Part shown: positions 1 through 6,588 of the stretch, piece by piece | Numbering within the stretch: position 1 is the stretch's first letter | Layout of the letters: each line of letters begins with the position of its first letter | DNA from: Pseudomonadota bacterium | Lineage (GTDB): Bacteria > Pseudomonadota > Alphaproteobacteria > Caulobacterales > Caulobacteraceae | Direction of reading: 5' to 3' | Assembly: GCA_023409795.1 (NCBI GenBank) | Contig: JAEYQX010000077.1 | Location: forward strand, 1-13,071 | Length of the DNA stretch: 13,071 nucleotides | Notes under the pieces: model-generated | The model's input: the letters and a program-made list of their open reading frames with translations, nothing else | Databases searched by the model: none | Told to the model about the DNA's origin: nothing | Made by a program: the position numbers and the translations under genes

Positions 1-1995
1 GCCCTGGCCTTCCGCGAAGGCAAGCAGATCAACCGCGCCAACTTCTCGGCCGACGAGCTGCAGGCCATGGGCCACTCGCTGGTGAACGCCCCGCTGCGCC
101 TGCTGCAGCGCCAGCAGACCCCGGTCGACGGCAGCGTCGAGATCGCCGGTGGCTTCCGCACGCCCAACCGCTTTGGCGACGTCGGCGTCATCGTCGCCGC
201 CGGCTATGACAACTCGTGGCGCGCCCGCCAGGCCATCCAGGAGGAAGGCCAGTTCCAGGGCGACGCCCTGGTGGTCAAGTCGCACTCGGATGTTGTCTCA
301 AACCAGAACGACGTGCGCCTGAACCTGCTGGGCGGCCTGTCGGTGTCGAGCGACAACCACGAGGTGAAGTGGACCAATCTCTATGTCCGCAGCACCACCA
401 AGGAAGCCCGCAGCGCCGCTGGCCCCGACTTCGACGCGGGCGGCAGCATCATCCGCAACGACTACTCCGAGTGGTTCGTGCGCCAGCTCTTCACCAGCCA
501 GCTGGCCGGTGAGCACTTCTTTGGCCCCGAAGGCCGCCTGAAGATCGACTGGCGCGCCGCCTATGCCCAGTCGTCGCGCGATGCGCCTTATGAAAGCCGC
601 TTCCAGTATGGCGTCGATGCCGAGGACAACTTCATCCACAACGTCCAGGGCAACCTGATCTCCTTCTCGGAGCTGGACGACGAGGTGATGTCGGGTGGTA
701 TCGACCTGTCGTATGACCTGCCGATGGCTGCCGGGCGCGAAGCCACCATCAAGGTGGGTGCCGCGACCCTGGACAACACCCGCGAGGCGGTCCGCCACGA
801 CCTGCAGTTCGAAGCCGTCAACGGCCTGACCGACCGTCAGCGCCGCGCGCGGATCGACTATCTGTTCTCGGACTACAACATCAACCCGAACGGCCTGCAG
901 CTGCGCGAGATCGCGGGCGGTAACGGGGCCAGCGCCTATGACGCCGACCTGACGGTCAATGCGGCCTATGCCATGGTGGACGCCGAGTTCTGGCCGACCC
1001 TGCGCACCAGCTTCGGTGTCCGCTACGAGGACGGTTCGCAAAGCGTAACGCCGCGCTCGCTGTTCGGCGACACCAGCGCCTACCAGCCCACCAGCCGCGA
1101 GGCCGACTACTGGCTGCCGTCCTTCACCGGCACCTGGAACTTCGCCGAAGACCAGCAACTGCGCCTGGGTGCGTCCAAGACCATCGGCCGCCCGCAGTTC
1201 CGTGAACTGGCTCCGCAGACCTATACCGACCCGGAAAGCGACCGGATCTTCATCGGCAACCCCTATCTGGTGGATACCGAGATCACCAACCTGGACGCTC
1301 GCTGGGAATGGTATTTCGCGCCCCAGCAGTTCGTGACCGCCGGCGTCTTCTACAAGCTGCTGGACAAGCCGGTCGAGGCCGTGATCGTCGATGTCGGCAA
1401 CCAGCGCCAGCAGTCGTTCCTGAACGCGCCGGAAGCCACGGTCATGGGCTTTGAGGTCGAGGGCAAGAAGTACTTCGAGTTCGACAGCGCCTCGTCCTTC
1501 GTCGCCAACAAGCGCTTCCTGGTCCAGGCCAACTACACCTGGTCGGACTCTGAAGTCAGCGTGGGCGAGGACGACACCGTCATGACGCTGGGCGGGGCCG
1601 GTACGCCGGAACAGGCCAGCTTCTTCATCCGCGATGGCGCGCAGATGCAGGGCCAGTCCGAGCACGTCGCCAACCTGCAACTGGGTTGGGAAGACGACGT
1701 GGCCCGCTCGCAGGCGACGCTGATCCTGAACTATGTGTCCGAGCGCATCACGGCGCGCGGGGCGGGCGTAGGCCAGGTTCGCGAGCCTGACTATCGCCAG
1801 GAGCCGGGGGCCTTCCTCGACTTCGTCTATCGCAAGGACTTCACGGTCCGGGGTCGTGACCTGGGCCTGGCCTTCGAGGCGCGCAACCTTCTGGGAACCT
1901 CCTTCGAGGAATTCCAGGAGCAGAACGGCAAGATTCTGGTGAACGCCTATGACCTGGGTCAGAGCGTCTCCCTGAGCCTGACCACGCGCTTCTAA
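1..1995 (+). CDS. TonB-dependent outer-membrane receptor, C-terminal part (5' end outside the window)
   Basis: The reading frame is open from base 1 to the TAA at 1993-1995, giving 664 visible residues with no start in the window. The ATG at 67 lies inside a continuous coding stretch and is not a start. The sequence is rich in alternating aromatic and polar strands of an outer-membrane beta-barrel. It has typical receptor segments such as SFGVRYEDG (around 1012-1035), a GASKTIGRPQFRELAP stretch (around 1171-1215) and IFIGNPYLVDTEITNLDARW (around 1249-1308), and it ends in SLSLTTRF with the C-terminal Phe used for barrel assembly. The family imports siderophores, vitamins, sugars or other large ligands using TonB-ExbBD energy. 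The plug domain and TonB box would lie upstream. The substrate cannot be read from this part. A terminator follows, so the gene is probably transcribed separately from the gsp genes. Confidence 0.9.
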   Translation, partial: ALAFREGKQINRANFSADELQAMGHSLVNAPLRLLQRQQTPVDGSVEIAGGFRTPNRFGDVGVIVAAGYDNSWRARQAIQEEGQFQGDALVVKSHSDVVSNQNDVRLNLLGGLSVSSDNHEVKWTNLYVRSTTKEARSAAGPDFDAGGSIIRNDYSEWFVRQLFTSQLAGEHFFGPEGRLKIDWRAAYAQSSRDAPYESRFQYGVDAEDNFIHNVQGNLISFSELDDEVMSGGIDLSYDLPMAAGREATIKVGAATLDNTREAVRHDLQFEAVNGLTDRQRRARIDYLFSDYNINPNGLQLREIAGGNGASAYDADLTVNAAYAMVDAEFWPTLRTSFGVRYEDGSQSVTPRSLFGDTSAYQPTSREADYWLPSFTGTWNFAEDQQLRLGASKTIGRPQFRELAPQTYTDPESDRIFIGNPYLVDTEITNLDARWEWYFAPQQFVTAGVFYKLLDKPVEAVIVDVGNQRQQSFLNAPEATVMGFEVEGKKYFEFDSASSFVANKRFLVQANYTWSDSEVSVGEDDTVMTLGGAGTPEQASFFIRDGAQMQGQSEHVANLQLGWEDDVARSQATLILNYVSERITARGAGVGQVREPDYRQEPGAFLDFVYRKDFTVRGRDLGLAFEARNLLGTSFEEFQEQNGKILVNAYDLGQSVSLSLTTRF

Positions 1996-2016
1996 AAGTC
2001 TTCCCGACCATCCCGA

Positions 2017-2033
2017 AGACCCGAAAAGGGTCT
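2017..2033 (+). other. Small hairpin after the receptor gene
   Basis: A perfect 6-bp stem, AGACCC (2017-2022) with GGGTCT (2028-2033), closes a GAAAA loop. It lies 21 nt past the receptor stop and just before the stronger terminator hairpin. It has no T-tract of its own, so it may help protect the 3' end of the mRNA or be a chance structure. Confidence 0.4.
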
Positions 2034-2040
2034 GAAACCT

Positions 2041-2078
2041 GGGGGATCGAAGCCATGGCTTCGGTCCCCTGATTTTTT
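2041..2078 (+). terminator. Rho-independent terminator of the TonB-dependent receptor gene
   Basis: GGGGATCGAAGCC (2042-2054) pairs with GGCTTCGGTCCCC (2057-2069). This is 13 pairs with a single G-U, and the loop is effectively CATG after the innermost pair opens. It is followed by TGA and six T residues (2073-2078). This is a textbook intrinsic terminator. It separates the receptor gene from the gsp operon and bears on the gspC start, because an ATG at 2086 would lie only 7 nt beyond the T-tract. Confidence 0.85.
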
Positions 2079-2101
2079 CAGCAGCATGACCATTGATCCG
2101 A

Positions 2102-2127
2102 AAGCGGACGTTTCGTCATGTCCGCTT
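2102..2127. repeat. 8-bp perfect inverted repeat in the gsp leader
   Basis: AAGCGGAC (2102-2109) and GTCCGCTT (2120-2127) are exact reverse complements separated by 10 nt, with an 18-bp centre-to-centre distance. The arms are spaced like an operator for a dimeric regulator. It could also fold as an RNA hairpin if transcription starts upstream. Function is inferred from position only. Confidence 0.5.
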
Positions 2128-2134
2128 CGCCGCT

Positions 2135-2141
2135 CTGTCAT
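2135..2141 (+). promoter_or_regulatory. Candidate PhoB-type half-site CTGTCAT
   Basis: The heptamer CTGTCAT equals the half-site of the classical Pho box, in which two such heptamers lie 11 bp apart. A 5-of-7 match, TCGTCAT, lies 22 bp upstream (2113-2119), two 11-bp units away, but the unit between them (2124-2130) and the one after (2146-2152) match poorly. It is therefore a weak candidate. Confidence 0.25.
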
Positions 2142-2226
2142 TTTAACAGGCAAGCCGGGTACGGATGATGGGTGTACCCCGACACGGAAGCTGCCCCGAG
2201 GGGTGGCGCGTCGGGATGATCCAGTC

Positions 2227-3042
2227 GTGCAGCAGTTGACGAAGCTTTCTGGCCAGCTCAGCCAGGCCCTCGCCAGTCGACCAGAGGGATTGAGGCGTCT
2301 GGCCGAAGGGGCCCTTATCGCCGTGTTGACGCTGCAGGCAGGCCGCATGGTCTGGCTGTTCCTGGAACCGCCTGCGGATGTGCCCGCCGGGGCCTCGATG
2401 CCCGCGCCCGATATGTCGGCGCTAAGCCGCCTGAACCCCTTTGCGCCGGGAAGCTCGAGCACTGCCGCGATAGAGGCCGACAGCAGCGGCTATGGCCTGT
2501 TCGGCATCAGTGCCGATGGTCTGGGCGGGGGCTCGGCCATCATCGGGCTCCAGGATGGGACCCAGGTTTCGGTGGCGGTCGGTGAGGCCCTGCCGGACGG
2601 GGCCGTGCTGCAAAGCGTGGACGTCAGCCATGTGACCCTGGCCATCGGCCCGCGCCGGGTTCGGGTCGAGTTTGCCAGTCCTGACCTCGGCAGCGATGGG
2701 GCCGGCACCGCTACGGCCGCCCCTGAAGAGGCCGCAGCCGAACCGGCAGAGGATACCGTCGCCGTCGTCGACCCGGCACGGCTGGTGGCCGAGGCCGGGC
2801 TGCGTCCCAAGCTGGAGGGCATGACGATGAAGGGCCTGGTCGTCTCGGCCAGGGGCGAAAGTCCCCAGCTGGACGCGGCGGGCCTGCAGGATGGGGATGT
2901 CATCCTGTCGATCAATGGCACGGCCCTGACCTCGCCCCAGGCGCTGAACACGCTGCGCCAACGCCTGCGCTCGGCCAGTTCCGCCGAGATTTCCTATGAG
3001 CGCGACGGCCAGCGTCGCATGACCACCGTCAGGACGGGCTGA
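2227..3042 (+). CDS. gspC: Type II secretion system inner-membrane clamp protein GspC
   Basis: GspC connects the outer-membrane secretin to the inner-membrane platform and takes part in substrate recognition in the periplasm. From the preferred GTG at 2227 the product has 271 residues: a short cytoplasmic N-terminus, one membrane segment near residues 28-46, a homology-region (HR) domain near 64-160 with the typical GGGSAIIGL and GAVLQSV strands, an Ala/Glu-rich linker, and a C-terminal PDZ domain near 185-271 (GLQDGDVILSINGTAL). A longer version from ATG 2086 would add 47 residues unlike the family and would begin 7 nt past a terminator T-tract. GTG 2203 is another in-frame choice. No start has a strong ribosome site. 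The stop overlaps the gspD start in TGATG. Confidence 0.88.
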   Translation: MQQLTKLSGQLSQALASRPEGLRRLAEGALIAVLTLQAGRMVWLFLEPPADVPAGASMPAPDMSALSRLNPFAPGSSSTAAIEADSSGYGLFGISADGLGGGSAIIGLQDGTQVSVAVGEALPDGAVLQSVDVSHVTLAIGPRRVRVEFASPDLGSDGAGTATAAPEEAAAEPAEDTVAVVDPARLVAEAGLRPKLEGMTMKGLVVSARGESPQLDAAGLQDGDVILSINGTALTSPQALNTLRQRLRSASSAEISYERDGQRRMTTVRTG

Positions 3043-5111
3043 TGATGCCGTTTTTTTCTCGCCGCCTGCTGGGGTCCGTTCTAGCCGCTGTTCTGGCCAG
3101 CCAGATGCCTGCGCCCGGACTGGTGGCCATGGCCCAGGAACGCCAGGTGCTGAATGTCCAGAATGCCGACATCCGCGCCTTTATCCAGGACGTTGGCCGT
3201 CGCACCGGCCGGACCTTCATCGTCGATCCGGCGGTTTCGGGCACGGTGACTGTATCCAGCCCGCGGCCGTTGACCTCGGCCCAGGTGTTCGAGCTGTTCC
3301 TGTCGACGCTCAGGGCCAATGGCCTGGTGGTGACGCCGACCAGCGCGGGGGCCTATCGCATCAGTCCGGCCGCCGCCGCCGCGCAGGGGCCATCGGGCGT
3401 CGGGGCAGGGCGCTTTACCACCGAGGTCTTTACCCTGAGGCACGCCGATGCCGCAGCGGCCGCCGAGACCATCCGTCCCCTGGTCGGGGCCCAGGGGCAG
3501 GTCCTGGCCAATGCCTCGGCCAATACGGTGGTGGTGGCGGATTTTGCTGACAACATGGGCCGGATCCGCGCCCTGGTCAGCCGCATCGACGTGGATCGCA
3601 GCGACTATCAGGTCGTTGCCCTGGAAAACGCCTCGGCGCGCGAGATCGCGGTGGTCCTGCAACAGGTCATGGGCTCCAGCCCCATGGTCACGGTCACCCC
3701 GGTCCAGAGCTCCAACTCCATCGTCCTGCGTGGTGATGCCCGCCAGCTGGAGCGCATCCGGGCCCTTGTGGCCGACCTGGATGGCCGCTCGCGCGCCAAT
3801 CAGGACATCAATGTCATCTTCCTGGAACACGCCGATGCCGGCCAGCTGCTGCCGGTGCTGCAGCAGATCATCGGCCAGCCGGTGGATGCAGTCCCGAGCG
3901 GCAGCGCTCCGCTGAGAAGCGGTGGCCTGGGGGCTGCGACCACCCCGGCCAATGGCACGCCCCCGCTGGAAGGGGGCAATGGCGCGACCCAGTCCGTGGG
4001 CACCACCACGGTGACCGAAACGGGCCAGAGGGCGACGATCGCACGCTTCCCCGGTGCCAATGCCCTGGTCATCTCGGGCCCGGCGGACCTGCAGCGTACC
4101 CTTGCGGACGTGATCCGCCGCCTGGACGTGCGCCGCCAGCAGGTGCTGATCGAGGCCATCGTGGTCGAGCTGTCGGACAAGGCCGTGCGCGACCTGGGCG
4201 TCCAGTGGCTGGCGGCCAGTGAATATGGCGCGGGCCTGACCAACTATTCGGACCGGGCCTCGCCGCTGTTGCCGATTGCCGGCGGCGTGGCGTCGGACCA
4301 ACTGGACAAGGATGATCCCCTGCGCGAGCAGCTCCAGTCCCTGGCCCTCAACGGTCTTCTGGGGGCCAATGGCTTCATCGGCGGCCTGGGTGGCAAGCGG
4401 GGCGACGGGCTGTTCGGCTTCATCATCAATGCGGCCAAGACGGATGCGGGCTCCAACCTGCTGCAGACCCCGTCGATCATGACCCTGGACAATGAGGAAG
4501 CCAGCTTCCTGGTCGGCCAGGAAGTGCCGATCACCACGGGCCAGACCCTGCTGGATGGCAACTCCAATCCCTTCACCACGACCGAGCGCAAGGACATCGG
4601 CGTGCGCCTGACGGTGCGGCCCCAGATCAATGCGGGTGGCTCCATCACCCTGACGCTGAAGCAGGAGGTGTCCAGTATCGACGGGGTGCTGTCACGCACG
4701 GCGACGGACCTGGTGCTGGACAAGCGTGAGTTGGAAACCACCCTGGTGGTGGATGATGGCGACATTGCCGTGGCCGGGGGGCTGCTGGACCAGAACGAGC
4801 GCACCGAGGTCTCGCGCGTGCCGGGGCTGGGCGACTTGCCGGGCATCGGCGGCCTGTTCCGCAGCACGAGCCGCCAGGGCGGGCGCACCAACCTGATGGT
4901 CTTCCTGCGCCCGACCATCATCGGCACCGCCGAGCAGGCCCAGGGCCTGGCCGCTGACCGCTGGGGCTATATGCGCCATCAGCAGCAGGTCCTGCACCCG
5001 GACGTGGAGCCCAGCCTGGACGTCCTGCTGCGCGACTATATGCGCACCCAGCCCCCCGCTGCCCCCGCAGCGGTCCCGGTGGCCGAGGCCCGTGATGCTG
5101 ACGCGCGCTGA
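3042..5111 (+). CDS. gspD: Type II secretion system secretin GspD
   Basis: GspD is the multimeric outer-membrane channel through which folded proteins leave the periplasm. The 689 residues are of usual length. A Sec signal peptide (basic SRR, then a hydrophobic core) probably ends at AMA before Gln32. The N0 domain follows (32 to about 110), then N1 (about 125-187), N2 (188-250), N3 (255-363) and the secretin barrel (364 to about 626). The barrel carries ERKDIGVRLTVRPQIN and the family hallmark VPGLGDLPGIGGLF (593-606). N3 holds a Gly/Thr/Pro-rich loop at about 285-329. The roughly 60-residue tail after LRPTII resembles an S-domain, but no pilotin gene is nearby. AGGA at 3031-3034 precedes ATG 3042. 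The adjacent ATG at 3045 is equally possible. Confidence 0.97.
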   Translation: MMPFFSRRLLGSVLAAVLASQMPAPGLVAMAQERQVLNVQNADIRAFIQDVGRRTGRTFIVDPAVSGTVTVSSPRPLTSAQVFELFLSTLRANGLVVTPTSAGAYRISPAAAAAQGPSGVGAGRFTTEVFTLRHADAAAAAETIRPLVGAQGQVLANASANTVVVADFADNMGRIRALVSRIDVDRSDYQVVALENASAREIAVVLQQVMGSSPMVTVTPVQSSNSIVLRGDARQLERIRALVADLDGRSRANQDINVIFLEHADAGQLLPVLQQIIGQPVDAVPSGSAPLRSGGLGAATTPANGTPPLEGGNGATQSVGTTTVTETGQRATIARFPGANALVISGPADLQRTLADVIRRLDVRRQQVLIEAIVVELSDKAVRDLGVQWLAASEYGAGLTNYSDRASPLLPIAGGVASDQLDKDDPLREQLQSLALNGLLGANGFIGGLGGKRGDGLFGFIINAAKTDAGSNLLQTPSIMTLDNEEASFLVGQEVPITTGQTLLDGNSNPFTTTERKDIGVRLTVRPQINAGGSITLTLKQEVSSIDGVLSRTATDLVLDKRELETTLVVDDGDIAVAGGLLDQNERTEVSRVPGLGDLPGIGGLFRSTSRQGGRTNLMVFLRPTIIGTAEQAQGLAADRWGYMRHQQQVLHPDVEPSLDVLLRDYMRTQPPAAPAAVPVAEARDADAR
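5085..5088 (+). promoter_or_regulatory. Ribosome binding site deciding the gspE start
   Basis: GAGG lies 6 nt before ATG 5095 but only 3 nt before the in-frame GTG at 5092, which favours the ATG. It lies inside the end of gspD. Confidence 0.5.
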
Positions 5112-6588
5112 CCCCCGGCTGCCCTACGGCTTCGCCCGCCGCGAAGGCGTGGTCCTGCTGGTGCCGGGCGATGTCATGACGGTGGGCTATCGGCGCGGGG
5201 CCAATCCCCTGGCCCTGGTCGAGGCGCGCCGCCTGCTGGGGCGGCCCCTGTCGGTTGAGGTGCTGGAAGACGCCGTCTTCGAGCGCCGCCTGTCCGACAT
5301 CTATGCCAGTGATGCCCTGGCGGGCGATGGCGATGATGACCTGGCCATCCCCAGCGGGCTGGAAGGGCTGGTCGAGGACCTGCCGCCGGCCGAGGATCTG
5401 CTGGACAGCCACGATGACGCCCCGGTCATTCGCCTGATCAATGGCGTCATCGCCGAGGCCGTGCGCGTCGGCGCGTCCGATATCCACCTTGAGACCTTCG
5501 AGACCCGGCTGGTCGTGCGCCTGCGCGTCGATGGGGTGCTGCGCGAGGCGCTCAGCCTCAACCCGCGCATGGCTCCCTTGCTGGTGTCGCGCATCAAGGT
5601 CATGGCCCGGCTGGACATTGCTGAAAAGCGGGTGCCGCAGGATGGCCGCATCGCCCTGATGCTGGGTGGGTGCAACCTGGATGTGCGGGGCTCGACCCTG
5701 CCGGCGCGGGGCGGTGAGCGGGTGGTGCTGCGCGTGCTGGACCGTGATCGCCTGGGCGTTGACCTGGACAGCCTGGGCATGGGGCCGGACGAGCGCGCCG
5801 CCTTTGAACAGGCGCTGACCGATCCGCATGGCATCATCCTGGTCACCGGCCCGACCGGCTCGGGCAAGACGACCAGCCTCTATGCCGCCCTGTCGCGGCT
5901 GAACGACGGCCAGCGCAATATCCTGACGGTCGAGGACCCAGTCGAGTATGCGGTCGAGGGGGTGGGCCAGACCCAGGTGAATACCCGCGTCGGCATGACC
6001 TTTGCCGCCGGCCTGCGCGCCATCCTGCGCCAGGACCCGGACGTGGTCATGGTGGGCGAAATCCGTGACGCCGAGACGGCTGCCATCGCCGTCCAGGCCT
6101 CGCTGACCGGCCACCTGGTGCTCTCGACCGTCCACACCAATGATGCCGCCGGGGCCGTGACCCGGCTGCGCGACATGGGCGTCGAGCCCTTCCTGCTGGC
6201 CTCCAGCCTGCGGATGATCCTGGCCCAGCGCCTCGTGCGCAAGCTGTGCCTGGAGTGCCGCCAGGAGGATCATCTGGATGCGGCCACGGCGGCCCGCATC
6301 GGCCTGGCGCCCGGCACGCCCTGCTGGCGTCCGGTCGGCTGCCCGTCCTGTTCCGGTACCGGCTATGAAGGCCGCCAGGGGGTGCATGAGGTCATTCGCG
6401 TGACCGAGCCGATCCGTCGCCTGATCGCCGCCTCTGCCCCGGACGAGGCCCTGGCCAAGGCGGCCTTTGGCGAGGCTGGCAAGGGGATGCTGGCGGACCG
6501 TGTGCGCGGCCTCGTCGCCCGGGGCGTGACCTCGGTCGAGGAGGCGGTGCGGGTCACCGGTGACCAGGCGGCAGGAGAAGCCCTGTGA
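5095..6588 (+). CDS. gspE: Type II secretion system ATPase GspE
   Basis: GspE is the cytoplasmic hexameric ATPase that powers pseudopilus assembly. It is anchored to the membrane through GspL and GspF. The 497-residue product has a divergent N-terminal domain (to about 110), then the T2SSE core: Walker A GPTGSGKT at 252-259, an Asp-box region around LTVEDPVEY, Walker B ending in VVMVGEIRD with Glu322, and the His-box LTGHLVLSTVHTNDA. The C-terminal zinc-binding module has four cysteines, Cys385-x2-Cys388 and Cys416-x2-Cys419, which is typical of GspE. All catalytic motifs are intact. The start overlaps gspD by 17 nt and the stop overlaps gspF by 4 nt, consistent with coupled translation. A GTG at 5092 would add one residue. 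Confidence 0.97.
   Translation: MLTRADPRLPYGFARREGVVLLVPGDVMTVGYRRGANPLALVEARRLLGRPLSVEVLEDAVFERRLSDIYASDALAGDGDDDLAIPSGLEGLVEDLPPAEDLLDSHDDAPVIRLINGVIAEAVRVGASDIHLETFETRLVVRLRVDGVLREALSLNPRMAPLLVSRIKVMARLDIAEKRVPQDGRIALMLGGCNLDVRGSTLPARGGERVVLRVLDRDRLGVDLDSLGMGPDERAAFEQALTDPHGIILVTGPTGSGKTTSLYAALSRLNDGQRNILTVEDPVEYAVEGVGQTQVNTRVGMTFAAGLRAILRQDPDVVMVGEIRDAETAAIAVQASLTGHLVLSTVHTNDAAGAVTRLRDMGVEPFLLASSLRMILAQRLVRKLCLECRQEDHLDAATAARIGLAPGTPCWRPVGCPSCSGTGYEGRQGVHEVIRVTEPIRRLIAASAPDEALAKAAFGEAGKGMLADRVRGLVARGVTSVEEAVRVTGDQAAGEAL
6573..6577 (+). promoter_or_regulatory. Ribosome binding site for the GTG start of gspF
   Basis: AGGAG lies 7 nt before GTG 6585, within the last codons of gspE. It supports the GTG start and the GTGA stop-start overlap. 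Confidence 0.7.

Larger units (their letters stand above)
2079..2226 (+). promoter_or_regulatory. Leader/promoter region of the gsp operon
   Basis: This 148-nt stretch lies between the receptor terminator and the preferred gspC start. Its start is less GC-rich than the surrounding genes, and read in the gspC frame it gives residues unlike any GspC N-terminus. It holds an 8-bp inverted repeat (2102-2127), a CTGTCAT heptamer (2135-2141) with an adjoining AT-rich TTTTAA, and a second inverted repeat, GGGTAC (2157-2162) with GTACCC (2174-2179). I could not fix a -35/-10 pair with confidence. That the operon promoter lies here is inferred from the terminator upstream and from the absence of gaps downstream. 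Confidence 0.6.

Noticed and set aside
298..1680. Long antisense open frame inside the TonB-dependent receptor gene
   Set aside because: It is opposite a clear beta-barrel gene, its product is a low-information Gly/Ala/Arg/Val-rich sequence with no domain, and high GC keeps stops rare in this frame.
2086..2226. 47-residue N-terminal extension of GspC from ATG 2086
   Set aside because: It starts 7 nt beyond the terminator T-tract, is unlike the family's N-terminus and contains the likely promoter region. It is not excluded outright.
3081..4301. 406-codon antisense open frame inside gspD
   Set aside because: It is a shadow of the high-GC coding strand. The product is rich in His, Arg, Gly and Gln with no recognisable motif, while the sense strand encodes an intact secretin.
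4918..6387. 489-codon antisense open frame across gspD and gspE
   Set aside because: It runs opposite all the catalytic motifs of GspE, has no domain signature and is composed of His/Gln/Gly/Ala-rich sequence typical of reversed high-GC genes.
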